DNA from: Aspergillus flavus
Lineage: Eukaryota > Ascomycota > Eurotiomycetes > Eurotiales > Aspergillaceae
Length of the DNA stretch: 64,000 bases
Assembly: GCF_009017415.1 (NCBI RefSeq)
Contig: NC_092407.1
Coordinates: 1,984,001-2,048,000 of the forward strand
Direction of reading: 5' to 3'
Under the pieces are notes generated by a model. That model made no database searches and was not told the DNA's origin. It saw only the letters and a program-made list of their open reading frames with translations. Shown here piece by piece: positions 1-11,769 of this stretch (within the stretch, counting starts at the first letter, position 1; each line of letters opens with the position of its first letter). The position numbers were made by a program, and so were the translations under genes.

Positions 1-3000
1 GAGAAGGATAGGGTGAGCTAGGAAAGGTAATAATGCGTCTCTCAGGGGGGGGATCTTTTGGTGGTTCCGAGGGGTTGCAAGAACTGTATGGAAGAAAGAG
101 AAAGTATATGCCGACCAAAGTTCCTGCCCATGCTACCATGTATTAAGGTGAAAATGGTTCTCCTCGTAGACTCAGCGGACTCAACCGCCACCACCAATGC
201 ACTACTCCTCTGTCCCAAAGTTTGGAAGTTCTTTGTTGAAAGTACTGACAACGCATTCTGAGTGGTAGTGCTAGTGAAATTAAAGGTATTTGAAATCATT
301 CTAATTCGTGACCCACCAGCAACAGAGACCCAGACATTGCGACCGCACCGGAGCTATCAAGCAGGTTTTCTCGGATCACGATGTATATGTCTGCTCATAC
401 TAGGTATAAGGGGCTTCTGCTCAAAACCCAGCTTAAGAAGACGAGGTCGAATTGGTTGAGTTTTCCGCTATTTTAAGTTTCCAGAGACTTTTACTGACAG
501 GTTTAAGACTGGGTGGTAACACACCCGAACTGTACCGACCATATCAAAACGTTGAGGCTATTCCCATCACACACAAGAAGGCAACAGAGAGGAAGTTACC
601 CAGTCGCCAATAGGGTCTGGGCACGCTCCAAGTGAATACGAGACTCTCGTCATCGATTTTGCGAGAATTTCAGATTGGAGGGCGCACAGACTTGCCCTAA
701 CATATAAGGCTGCGATGAGATGGAAGATCACTGACTCGTAGCCATACTCCAAAACTTAATCGCCCTAAGAAATTAGTTGGATGGTCCCAGTCCACTCCAG
801 TGATTCGTTTGATCATGCTAGTGGGACTACCATTTGTTTCACATCATCTGGGGACAAAAGTTCTCTCGGGCTGCTCGTTCACTGCGCCGCATCCCGTAAC
901 AGGAAGGCGGATACTGAGTTGGATTGATTGAAACCATCTTGGCCCACAACCCCAAGTGGGGGAGTCAATGCGATATCCCCCTGCGGTACATCTTTCTACC
1001 TAATCCAGTTGTCTTTTCGAAGCCCTTGATCATGTGTGATGTGGATTGAGCCACCATGGTATTTACATGACGCAGACTCCGCACCGAAATGACGGAACCC
1101 TCGGCTCGAGCCAGAGTCTTGTATGTTATGAACAATCCTTTATTACCAGGTATCACCAGATCATGTCTATGTGTGCTTAATGATTCTTTAGAGACAATTT
1201 CAAGCAATTCAGTATCCGGAACAGTACAAAGGTCATGATCGTCGATATGAAGCTTGAAAACCTTATGCTGGGTTAGTATTGAAAGGATCCAAGGACATAA
1301 TTATCTTGGGAAACGTTCTGTAATCCCTTGTAGCTTTAAATGAGCCGCTTAGTAGCAACTAACGTCAATAGTGATTCCACATCCCCTCACTACAGGCAAC
1401 CTGGAAGTACTGGTATGAACGTGGATCGGCAATCGGAAAGTTCTTTTCTTAACTCCCTAGACCATGACCATGCTAATAACCAACTCACAAAGACCTGTTC
1501 TCGGATTAGCCGGTCCATAACCAAATCCTTCTACGACATAGTCCCGGTGAAACAAAGACTCGTATTGCGCCAGTTGAATAAGGATCCACTTACACATACC
1601 TAGTATCAGCCTGAATAGGTAGCTCCTTTGTATCCTTCTGTATTTTGACAGGCTCTCCAGGGTTACATATGTCTTATTCTTTCCTAGTCGGATAGTGGCG
1701 CCGTGCAACTCACATGAAGGCGCACCGACTAGTAGTGGCTTTCTCTTAGCGCCAGAGACAGAAAAGCCTGCCAGCCATTCAAGACCCCCAAGACTCACCC
1801 AGTTCGTGCTTTGGCATGGATCCCCCATGCCTTTTTACAGGCTAGTGTTTTAGGAACAACTAGACGTCAAAGCTCACATAAAGTGCCATGGTCACTATCG
1901 AAGTTTATCTCAGATTGGAATAAGCTCTCATAATGGTCGAAGTTCTTAAATTGTTTATTCCCATTCGGATCTGTCGCCAAGTGTATTCAGTCCACTCTTA
2001 TTGCGCGCTCTTTGCCGCCCAAAAAATGACTAAACTGAGCGCCAATTGAATGTATGAGAGAGAGATGATATGACTCCATTATCAATGCCTGATGTTCAGA
2101 TGGCTGTACCGGCACCTCACACGTCGTAGAACATTAGTATTCGTAACAGTTGCAATTGTGAGTCTATGTTCATTCGATTAAGCTTGCTGTGATCGCTATG
2201 AAGCCCAAACTGACGTATAATTAGTACATAAAAACATATCGAAATTTGCTCCATTACGGTACTAGATGAGACCCGTGTTGTGCGGCCAGAGGTCGGCACC
2301 GTGGATTTTCAGAACTTGATCAGAATTACAACTTATCGAGCAATTGACCCTGAATCTTACGCCAACATCTGTGGTGTTAACAATAGTTACTCATACCGTG
2401 GTGATTAATTTCGAAAGGATAGCAGCAAGGAAAAAGCATATCTCTACCCACTCCTCATCGGGCACAATCGACATGCTCTTCCCAAGCATTCCAATCGGAT
2501 GGCGATTTTCTATGTTTTTCTTCAAGGATTTCCCAAATTTTTGCACTGCTCGCTGCTATACGTGATACATTTATGCAAGCTCACATAACCGCCGACTTCT
2601 CGATACTGTTTCCCTATGGGACCAAGACGAAGACAATAGCTGCGTTAACAGGGTATTCAAGAATGAATTAAATGGCTCCGGTATAGGCCTTCAAATTGAC
2701 TTGATTAAGACTTTTCTCGGCTTTTTATCGGGGATATTGTCATACGGGCGGAGCTCTTCCATAGCCGTAGTGGAGCCGTTCTCAACTACCTATTCTCGGC
2801 TGCACAAGAAATGCAGGACCACTTTTTGCACAGGTAACCATGATATAGCTTTCCAACTCACTGCTCGGGAAAATTTTCCTGGAAGAGATCTAGGTCTACA
2901 TGAGTCTTCTGTAGCTCTGAATCATGATTGGCGTAATGGAAAGTGGCACGTCCTATGGTGGACCGGCATTCCGAACTTGTAGTGCTTGATGGTCAGGAGC

Positions 3001-4100
3001 CAATACTGAATGATGACTGCTGACCTTTCTATTACTGAAATTGAGTTTTTTTAAAAAGGTTAAACTCATACATATAACCCTATAGGGCTACTTCGCTTTG
3101 AACCGTATTGATCCGCGCATCTAAAACCCGGAAAATAGGAATCTGACAAGATGGCCGATACCATACACGCTGGAGAAGGCTTTACTGGTGACATTGAAGA
3201 ATTGAGTTTACTCACACCCAGATATGATAGTTGGCTGGAAGCACCACGTGGAGAACGCATGGAAATGCATCATGATCGGTGGAATCTTGCACGTGGATCT
3301 GGGACGTGAGCCGGTAAAAGAGCCGGGTTTCGTCGGCTTGATGCCCGCTGGACTTTGGCTCCCTAGTGTATATCGGGTTCCTTCGTAGGTTTCGGGAGCT
3401 AATGTGGAGATTACGTAGAGTGGCTGGATGGGTCTATGTCTTAAGGTCTTTCAACGCCGCTGGATATCCTGTACTGTTGTCTGTATGTATGTACATGTGT
3501 ACAAAGACACCATATAGACTGGCTCAGTAAACCGGTCTACGTTTACTGCTGGAACTTAGTGAGTATTGCTAAGCGTGACAGGGCAGGTAAAATTCTACGG
3601 AATGACCGAGACCGCGTGCTTTAGTCTTAGGCAGTGGGGGGGCGAAAGAAAAAAAAAAAGCTCCCCACTATCAGTTGTTTATTTGGCTCTCGGACACTTT
3701 CCGTACGCTTAATCTTATCAATCAGCGGGTTCCTGTCTTAAGGTTACTACCAATCAATGTCGCCGGTTCCCACACTAGATCAACCTGGGTGTTTTTCCAA
3801 CTTTTAAGGCCAATTATTCTCTCCCGTGTTTCTAGATTAACACACCGGAGGGAGACTCCATTTGGTCATAGCTACCATTACCAAGCCCACTGAAATCTAA
3901 TCTGATAACCTTGGCCCAAAGGATTTTGGCCGCTCGCTGCCACGCCACATTCCGGGACTTCTCAATAAATACTACGTCCATTCGTCCTGCCTTCCTCGAC
4001 GTTCACTCGACCCCTCTACGTGCCGAGCATTATTGGAGTTGCGTTGGCTGTCGACTCAAGTGGAGGACCACACCCTAGCTGAAAAAAGCTTGAATAAACC
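1..4100. other. Gene-poor stretch at the left edge, no supported gene
   Basis: About 4.1 kb without any reading frame I can recognise. The longest open frames are around 120 codons on the minus strand (1457-1828) and about 90 codons on the plus strand (1340-1603 and 2701-2982). None shows a family motif, and none can be joined to a neighbour through convincing splice sites. A short G-run plus A-run sits near 3640-3660. It may be long intergenic DNA, a decayed gene, or a lineage-specific gene of unknown type. The last 100 bases carry the 5' region of the transporter that starts at 4101. Confidence 0.5.
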
Positions 4101-6042
4101 ATGGAGGCGTCCGAGAAGCCAATCGCTACGGCTACAGTTGACGAACCTGTTAAACCTTCGTCGCCGGCCCAGGACCAGCAAACCGAAGACAATGGAGATG
4201 GGAAACAACCACCTCCGCTGATTGCCAAGTTAATCGCCGTCTTGCTAATCTCCTGTATTAGTTTTGGTTCGTCATGGAGCTCTGGTGTCACAGGTGCTAT
4301 GAAAAGCACCATTAAGAAGGTATATACCTTGCCCACGGCACTTATTGACACGAACATGATCTGATTCACGTCCATGCAGAAAATGAACATCTCGAATACC
4401 CAGTTCTCTCTTCTCGAAGCAAGTGAAGACTTCATGGTAACCCTGCTCATGCTGGGTAGCGGCATTGTAACTGATCGAGTGGGAGGGGCCGGTTAGTAGA
4501 GCTGTGCTTTACCTAGTGGTAGGGGCGCGAACTAATATGTGTTTGAAACCTAGAAATGATTATCTACGGTAATGTCGTCTACACGATAGGGTCCATTCTA
4601 GTTGCTGCCGCGACTACTGTTCGGTCGTTTAACTTTATGGTCGGAGGAAGAGTTATTCTGGCGCTGGGCGATATCGCAACGCAGGTTGCACAATACAAAA
4701 TGTTCTCGTCGTGGTTCCCTCCTAGCAACGGTTTTGCCTCTACACTTGGACTCGAATTAGCCATGCGGAAGGTATGTCTCTCATTACTTTCTATGCAGAA
4801 TGGAAACGAGATAAACTGACCTACTTAGATCGGCGGCTTTGTAGGTAAATCGACAGCAAATCCAATTGCTAAAGTAAGTGTTGTTCCCAAGCCATACTCA
4901 AAAAATTGTTAACCCATGAAATAGAACACCGGCAATTTTGCCTGGGTATATTGGACGTCGGTATTTATGAACCTATTTACCAATGCCGCAACCGTTGTCT
5001 TCTGGCTCTATAGCCGCTACTGCAATCGACACTATCAGGGCCGACAGGACAAAGCGACCGGTGAAGTTCTGACCGAGAAGAACAAGAAGTTCGAGCTCAA
5101 GAAAATATTTCAACTTCCATGGATGTTCTGGTGTATTCTGGCGTTCTCCCTATTCCAAACGAGTGCTGCTCTGGTCTTCAGTCAGAATGCGACCGAACTC
5201 GCAGAGAAACGGTTCAACGTAGACTCAATCAAGGCTGGCTGGTATAGTGCCTTATCCCAGTACTCTGGTAAGTAAAATCCTACGTGTCTGCTATATCCGT
5301 GCTAATTTTCGACAGGATTCTTTCTAGTGCCCTGTTTGGGTGCTTTCATCGACGTTGCTGGAAATCGGGCAACTGTTTGTAAGTATAAATAGGTGACCAT
5401 CCTATATAACCCACAAAGCTTACTATAAGCCAGTGTGTATTTGCGGAGCCGGTATGCTTCTATGCATGACATTAGTGAACTTTGCCTCGTCCAAAGCAGG
5501 TACTGGCGCAGCGTTTGGCATATATGCCATTGCCTCTGCCTTGGGCCCCACCACCATTATCGACGGAATCCGTACCTCCCTATGGCACCAATCTGTGTTT
5601 GGATCTGCATACGCAATCAAAGTGACCATGAATAACGCGTACGTTTGTTATAAGCCGTATCAATGAGAACTGGGCTGACCAGCTTGGCAGAATGAATATC
5701 ATCGTACGAATTATTACAGGGGCACTGCAAGACGCAGATGATGATTCATATCGCCGAGCCGTGCGGGTATATCTTTTCTTAGCAGCGTGCAGTGTGGTCG
5801 TTGGGTTGGCTATCTTTATTGGATCCATGTTGACTGATGAACTGGGCCTTTTGCAATGGACTCGAAAGAAGAGGCTTACCTATGGCCCTGAAATTATCGA
5901 CCGCATGAGAGAGCGCAGCTTAGTGACATATGGACGTCGCAGCTGGTGGATTTCATTATGCTGTTTTGGTGCCCTTGTCCTTCTTATATTAGGAAGTTGG
6001 GCAGCATATATATGGGGAGCCGTTACAGGCCACAATTCTTAG
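4101..6042 (+). CDS. MFS transporter, MFSD1-like
   Basis: A major facilitator superfamily membrane transporter resembling the MFSD1 branch. The substrate is not deducible; animal MFSD1 is a lysosomal dipeptide carrier. Eight exons fit: 4101-4319, 4380-4491, 4554-4771, 4829-4873, 4925-5267, 5316-5378, 5434-5638 and 5691-6042. They sum to 518 residues with every splice phase consistent. The N-terminal 40 residues are hydrophilic, followed by repeated hydrophobic segments. Family-like stretches include NTQFSLLEASEDF with GIVTDRVGG (the loop after TM2), GRVILALGDIATQVAQYK, and GGFVGKSTAN encoded by the 45-nt fourth exon. The start at 4101 has a good context (AAACCATGG). The ATG that starts a different frame at 4033 is not used. 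The gene appears intact. Confidence 0.85.
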
Positions 6043-6637
6043 TTTATATAGTAGTGTGTTAGTACTTAATGAACTTGAGCATCCGCCCTGGTTTCACTGT
6101 GAGACAAAACCTACTGACATATGAATGGCTATTAAATGATTCTTAGTGAGGTCCGTGAATGTTATCAGTTCCCCATGTCCATTATCAACAACTAATGCAT
6201 GGATTTAAGGAAAATGTTGAATGATGTCTGAGGTCCTAGAGATCTCCTAAAGAGGAAGCTTCGTATTGCCCCAGCAGTGTCGCGGGGCCATAACCAATCA
6301 CATGAGAGGAAACGGGATAGAGTTTCGGATGTGGAGGAATTCCGCCGGACTGCTTAATGTTAGCTAACATGATCTGATCTGATCTGATCTCCCCGTCTCA
6401 CCATATCTTCATTGAGTGTAATCGGCTGAAGCACATATCCCTCGGTTGTCATTGGATTATCTCTTAAGCGACTACAGGCGATTGTTCTTTATTAACTGTC
6501 ATCGACCCAGAAGGCTCCATGCTTTTAGTCGCGGGTTCCCTCCCCTGTCTATCCATACTGCGTACATCCGAAGTACTCAGTATACACCTTTCTTCGCAGA
6601 TATCTTATCAAGTAAATTACTTTACAAATCACCAATC
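6043..6637. other. Intergenic region with promoter of the zinc-finger gene
   Basis: A 595-base gap between two genes on the plus strand. It carries a short tandem repeat at about 6369-6390 and otherwise no gene I can see. An open frame begins near 6446 but only becomes meaningful at the ATG at 6638. Confidence 0.5.
6369..6390. repeat. Pentanucleotide tandem repeat (TGATC)4
   Basis: Four head-to-tail copies of TGATC can be read directly in the upstream region of the zinc-finger regulator. It is a short simple repeat; no function is implied. Confidence 0.85.
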
Positions 6638-7362
6638 ATGATCCGAAGCAATTCCGCTGAGGCACAGAACACAACAGGTGTGGAGCACCGGAACTTAAAC
6701 GGTTTATGGTCTTGTCACTTTTGCTTCGCCGATTTTCAGCGATACGATCATCTCAAACGTCATATAGCTACACGTACGTGAACTACCTGCACTTTCCCTA
6801 ACTAGGTAGCCCGCTGAGGGTAAAAAGATACATCAGAAAGACCCTATCAATGTGAGTTTTGTGGCTCACCATATAAACGAGGGTACGTTCTTGGCACTCG
6901 CCGCATTTAGGGCTTTTAGGCAAACTCTAGCGATGCTGACGCAGAGTACTCCACAGGGATGCCTTGCGGCGCCATTGGAAGTCATGCTCCGCTCGGATAG
7001 AATCCGGTCAGTGTATACCAGAACCACGCCATGGTGGCAAGGAAAAGCACGCTTGTGATGGCTGTGCAAAAGCGAAAAAGTCATGTAATGGAGAGCTGCC
7101 GTGCTCAGAGTGCTGCACACGCGACCGAATATGCACTTACCAACGTCTCCACCAACGCGAGGAAGTGACTTTGCAAAGTGGATCTAGTGAATCGAGTCAG
7201 GAACAAAGCCCACCGAGCGACAACCGTAGCTTAAACCATTCAACCTGGGACCTTGGGCTCCAGACGTTCTACCCAGGCAGAGACGCTTGGTTTGAAGCCT
7301 ATGGCCGTTTGGTTAGCTCAGGGAGAGTGCCGTCTATGCCGGACCCTGGAAGGCTTCGATAG
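6638..7362 (+). CDS. Short regulator with two zinc fingers and a Zn2Cys6 domain, probably truncated
   Basis: A DNA-binding protein with an unusual domain series: C2H2 finger, linker, second C2HC finger, then a fungal Zn(II)2Cys6 cluster. Exons 6638-6773, 6828-6882 and 6957-7362 give 198 residues. The first intron splits the second metal-binding His of finger 1 (C|AT); splicing restores H-x3-H and a TSERPYQC linker. Finger 2 is C-x2-C-x12-H-x3-C. The Zn2Cys6 block is CDGCAKAKKSCNGELPCSEC plus a sixth Cys. This tandem architecture is known in filamentous fungi, but those proteins usually carry a C-terminal fungal transcription-factor domain and run to several hundred residues. Here a TAG at 7360-7362 ends the frame with no such domain. 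Either the gene has lost its 3' part or it encodes a DNA-binding-only protein. Confidence 0.65.
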
Positions 7363-7973
7363 CATACGTTCATTGTGAACAATGTTTGAGTTGGCCCGTG
7401 GAACCAGGGGTATTCAAATCCTCCACAAACGTGACAATTGGAGTAAAGCTGATTCGCCGACATAAAATAAAAGGTTATGTTAGCAAAGAATGTTCGTTGC
7501 GTCTTACTCGGCATCAGTCGAATTTTGAAGCCATCTCTGCGTTTATCGTCATGCCGATGAATTCCGCAAACATTGACCTCTTCTTCGGCTCTTTTTCCTT
7601 TCTTCTTTTCTTGGAATTTGCAATGCTACCATGTGAATGCACCTCAGTAATGGCATCTTGAATGTAATAACTTATTGTTATTACGGGTGTCCGTGCTTCC
7701 CAGTGAACTACTGGGGCATGATGTGTGGATACGATCGTCATATCTCCGCATTCATGACCTGGCGGGTTACCTCCACAACTAACGCCGGAGCAAACCACGG
7801 CACTAGCCGGCTTGAATATTAATCACTCGTTGCTAATTCACTGATGGACATCTCTATTATATAAGGATTGATTTCTGACCTGCCGATATCTCGTTTGTTC
7901 AGATCGCTCCTCATACCTGAAACTACAATTCTCTTATCACGCATATTGAACGACCTTGTTATTATCAAAAAGG
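7363..7973. other. Intergenic region upstream of the carotenoid oxygenase gene
   Basis: About 610 bases with no frame continuing the zinc-finger protein, although all three plus frames were read for a fungal transcription-factor domain. A TATA-like stretch (tatataagg) lies near 7857, about 115 bases before the next start codon. Confidence 0.5.
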
Positions 7974-9692
7974 ATGACTATCGCAACTGGTGCTACAGAG
8001 TCCCAGACTCACTTTAACAATTGGCCCAATGATTTAGGGGTAAGTAGTAATAGGGCTATCTAAAATGTTCATATCCATGCTGACAATAGGCAGTTTGATG
8101 CCAACTACGAAGAGAGGTCTCCTGTAGAGCTCATAGTCACCGGCCATATTCCCACTTACGCTGCGGGAGTTCTCTATCGCACGGGACCAGGCAAATACAA
8201 GATTGACAGGGAGAATGGTGACACATTTCAAGTATCGCACTGGTTCGATGGCTTTAGCGAAACGCATCGGTTTCAGCTTGTTGCGCCAGATGCCACCCAC
8301 TCTTCCCTGAGAGTCTTCTACAATTCCCGCTTCTCGACGGACTATCTGATTGAGCAAGCGAGAAAGACCGGCCGCCTTGATAAAATCAGCTTCGGTCAAA
8401 AGCGCGATCCTTGCAAGACAGTATTTCAGAAGGCCCAGAGCGATTTTAACCCCGATCCCTCCTCAGCCAACGTCGGCGTGACACTCTCCGTCAACATGCC
8501 AGGTCTTGATAAAGCCTTGGATGAAAACCGACCCAATATCGGACGCTGGAATGGTTCTTCAGGAATACAAACTCTGTATGCAAAAACAGATTCCACGTCT
8601 TACAAGAAGCTCGACCCAGAGACCCTTGAACCTGTCGGCCTGGCGTCACAAAAGGATCTACACCCTGACTTGGATGGGCCTTTGTCGGCATCCCATGCAC
8701 GTTCTGATCCCATAACGGGGGACGTTTATAATTTCAATCTCGCTTTTGGTAAATGTTCAACCTATCGCGTCTTCCATGTGTCTGCCTCAACAGGGAAAAC
8801 CACAATCCTTGCTACGTTCGAAGGAACACCTGCATATCTCCATTCTTTGTTTCTCACAAAGGACTATGTTATTCTCTGTGTGTGGAACTCTCATATCAAT
8901 CCCGCTATGCTCGAGAAAGGCAGCTTCTTGCAAGCCATCCAATCATTCGATGCATCCCAGCCTACCAAGTGGTATGTTGTGGACCGCACCCAAGGTCAAG
9001 GGCTCGTCGCTACATTTGAAAGCCTTCCATTCTTCTGCTTCCATACGATCAATGCATGGCAAGAATCTTCAGCAAGTGGCACCGGCGTGGACATTGTAGC
9101 AGAGCTTGTCAGATACGATAACGCCGATACGCTGCACGCTCTATACTATGAGAAGCTCGTTTCCTCATCGGCCGAAGCGAAGGCCCACGCCCAGATCAAG
9201 AAAGACACTTACCGCTCAGAGTTTGCCCGTTTCCGTCTCCCAAATATCCCTGTCAGCCCTAGCACCGAAATTAAGACTGCGGCAGCTGAGTGGATGTCAT
9301 GCAAAGCCTTTTCACCTGAGTTGCCAACTATGAATCCAAAACTGGTCACGCAGAAGCACCGATACACGTACGCTATTACTGCCCGCGACGAATCTACCTT
9401 TTTTGATGGAATAGTCAAATTTGACAGCCAAACCAAGGAAACGCTCCTGTGGAATGACCACGCCCAGTCTCCCGGAGAGCCAATTTTTGTTCCCCGTCCG
9501 GACGGTTTGGAAGAAGACGACGGGGTCCTTCTCAGCGTGGTGCTGGATGGATACTCAGGTAAAAGCTATCTGCTTTGCCTTGATGCTCAGACATTGAAGG
9601 AACTGGGTAGAGCGCATGTCAATGGACCGATTGGATTTGGATTCCATGGTCAGCATATTCCTTCGAATGGAGTGCCAACCGGTGATTACTAG
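7974..9692 (+). CDS. Carotenoid cleavage dioxygenase family enzyme
   Basis: A non-haem iron dioxygenase of the RPE65/carotenoid oxygenase family. Members cleave a double bond in carotenoids, apocarotenoids or stilbenes; the substrate here is not determined. Exons 7974-8039 and 8094-9692 give 554 residues, normal for the family. The acceptor at 8093 is the one that keeps the frame; the AG at 8089 would shift it. Visible family signatures are VLYRTGPGKY, HWFDGFSETHRF near the N-terminal third, and four regions carrying the expected iron-binding histidines: SASHARSDP, YLHSLFLTKDYVIL, FCFHTINAWQE and the C-terminal FGFHGQHIP. There is no obvious signal peptide. No phytoene synthase/cyclase or carotene desaturase gene lies nearby, so it is not part of a carotenoid cluster in this window. 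It appears intact. Confidence 0.9.
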
Positions 9693-10167
9693 CCAACGTT
9701 TTATCTTTTTCTTTTTGTTGTTCATTTTTTTCTGCTTATTATCGCTTGAAGTGGAGAGCTGGATGTCGCCTGTTCACTCTTTTAACTAATGGTGCTATGC
9801 TAATCAATGGAGAGCTTGACATTGCATTGTTTCGCTTTCTGTTTCATATGTCTCGGTGGCCGAGGTTGTTCTGCCCTATGTTTCGATCGTATGTTACTCT
9901 GAAGTGCTCTATAAGTAACCTTCAGTGTTTTAACTCAGAAGTAAAAATACGCTTGAGTCTAACAGTGAATGTCCATCACACAAAACCCTTCATTGAACGA
10001 ATACATTATTTTCCGTGCGAGGGTGTTATCAATATCGACAGACACAGTGTCAACAGCCTACCATGTCGAAAAGTGCACTGTGATATAGTATTAGATTAAT
10101 ATCATTCTATACATATCCGTATCTATATGCCCTCCCACACAGGTATATTATTAGTTATTATAATCAT
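9693..10167. other. Convergent intergenic region
   Basis: About 475 bases between the 3' end of the oxygenase gene and the 3' end of the broken binding-protein gene. It starts with T-rich sequence typical of a 3' untranslated region. A 117-codon frame at 9746-10099 is open but shows no family motif and lies just downstream of a stop, so I take it as chance. Confidence 0.4.
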
Positions 10168-10649
10168 CTAGCTCAGCTCCCACTTGCAGTCAGAAGCCTC
10201 CACATCCTCACCATCCTCACCATCCTCAGTCGGGAAACCCCTGTACAGACAGTATCCATCCTCCTCGTGGAAGTTCGCAATGACATCCTGGCCATCCCCA
10301 CTGAGGACCCATTGCACGAAATCCTGTACCAGTTCCTTGTTATCCGAGTCCTTGGAGGTGATGATATCGGCCGGGTTGAGCAGCTCTTCGTATTCGTCGC
10401 CGCGCTTGTAGATCTCCAGCTGGTCTGCAAGATCCTTGTCCGTGTTACTGAGCCTCAGGTACGGTCCACGATCGGTGACCGTGTATTCTCCGAGCTTGAT
10501 CGTGGCAGTCAACGCCTGGATCGGGTAGTCTATGTACTGGTGGTACTATTCGGAGTAGGCGATGGCCCAAGAGACCTTTTGCAATCAGCAGATTAGCTCT
10601 TCCAACCCTCTCAACCATAAAATACAACCATAAACCAGAGATAGAAAAA

Positions 10650-10687
<38 letters not shown>

Positions 10688-11059
10688 GACTTATCAAACC
10701 GACTCGAGAACCGCGCTGTCCCATTCTCCCCCGCATTAAACAGCTTCGAGAACGTCTCCGTAATATCATGCTCATCCTGGATATCGGCTGTGTTATTCTT
10801 CCGCCCGGCGAGGTAGAAATGGTCCCGCAATGTGTAGCACGGCCGTTCCTCGTAGTCTTTGCAACTGTCACCGAAGCACGGTCTCATGCTGTTCGAGTCC
10901 TTGTATTTACAACCTGAGACGACCCCGTTTTTGATTGCGATTTGTTCTGCAGTTTTGTGGTATGTGATTCCTATGTCTATGTCTACTTCATTGGTTTTAC
11001 CTTCTATGAGACCGCTTTGGCCGGCACCTCCGTTGCCGATGCGGGTGAGATTAAATCTG
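10168..11059 (-). pseudogene. Broken gene for a tungstate-binding-like periplasmic-type binding protein
   Basis: Minus-strand remnant of the fungal PBP-superfamily protein related to bacterial tungstate-binding proteins. Readable pieces in order are: RIGNGGAGQSGLIEGKTNEV (about 11,040), GITYHKTAEQIAIKNGVVSG, RDHFYLAGRKNNTADIQDE, FSSRFDKSA, then WAIAYSE followed by a stop and YHQYIDYPIQALTATIKLGE, and the C-terminal 114 residues ending at 10,168. The family has a Trp between SE and YHQY; here the codon is TAG, a G-to-A change from TGG. A TGA stands about 15 codons upstream in the same frame. After FDKSA the sequence enters a long CT/GA repeat. The 5' exon with the signal peptide cannot be found upstream of a plausible acceptor near 11,060. 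With a missing 5' end and at least one clear nonsense change, it is non-functional. Confidence 0.75.
10652..10685. repeat. (GA)n dinucleotide microsatellite, about 17 units
   Basis: An uninterrupted GA run on the plus strand (CT on the gene's sense strand), lying directly after the FDKSA codons of the broken binding-protein gene. It either lies in a former intron or has expanded inside coding sequence. Length is probably variable between strains. Confidence 0.95.
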
Positions 11060-11079
11060 TTCTACAGGGATGAATCAGT

Positions 11080-11606
11080 TTATATACTACCTCCTCCGCC
11101 CATCGGCTGAATACTAATAGTAGCCTTTTGCGAACCAAGACCAAACCAAACCACAAAACAGACGAGACGGGGTGGTTCAGCTGAAAGAATCATTTTCCTA
11201 TCATGACTTAGGGTTTGTGGCCCAATACCCACTGTGGCTTCCCATAAGGTGAGCCGACTATGGAGCGTTGCCCAGACTCCATCAGGGCTTCTGTCCAAGA
11301 CAGAAATGTATGAATCACTTCGCATGGGCGCTTCTCTAACGGCGCGCCATAGATTAGACTCTCTAGCATGATGCTGCACAACATATTTTCTGCATCTTGC
11401 GTAAAGATGCGTGGCGCACTGCATTCCCTGATACAGAAGGTCCAGACCTGTAGACTGTCCCTTTTGTATAGTAAGGCTCTCTTCAACACCGATTGGTTTC
11501 CAGCCTCCATAATGTGGATCGAAATGCATGAACCTTCGTACTGAACTTGATGGCCAAATTTTAAAATGGACCAAGTTTGGAGATTCTCGGAGGCACATCT
11601 TTTCAT
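11080..11606 (-). other. Unassigned open frames between two broken genes
   Basis: Two overlapping minus-strand frames of 172 and 132 codons are open here in different phases. I recognise no domain in either. They lie between the remnant of the binding-protein gene and the HET-domain remnant, so they may be decayed parts of one of these, or chance. I do not assign a function. Confidence 0.25.
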
Positions 11607-11769
11607 AATTTTCAGAGATTAAGGACTTTAGGCGGACCGGTCTCGCAAACTATCAATATTTCCACTTCCTTCGGCTGGGGAATATCATTTACTTTGACAA
11701 GTAAAGGTTCGTATGTGCTAACATGATGAAATCTTTCCATTGAATTCGATAGTCGTAAAAGTATCCCAG

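Noticed and set aside
4320..4379. In-frame TGA in the MFS transporter (after NMI) as a sign of a pseudogene
   Set aside because: It lies in a 60-nt GT-AG intron; splicing restores phase and the conserved NTQFSLLEASEDF block.
8088..8093. Acceptor AG at 8088-8089 for the first intron of the carotenoid oxygenase gene
   Set aside because: It would shift the frame; the AG at 8092-8093 keeps it.
9746..10099. 117-codon plus-strand frame as a gene
   Set aside because: No motif, and it lies in the 3' flank of the oxygenase gene with AT-rich sequence; length alone is not support.
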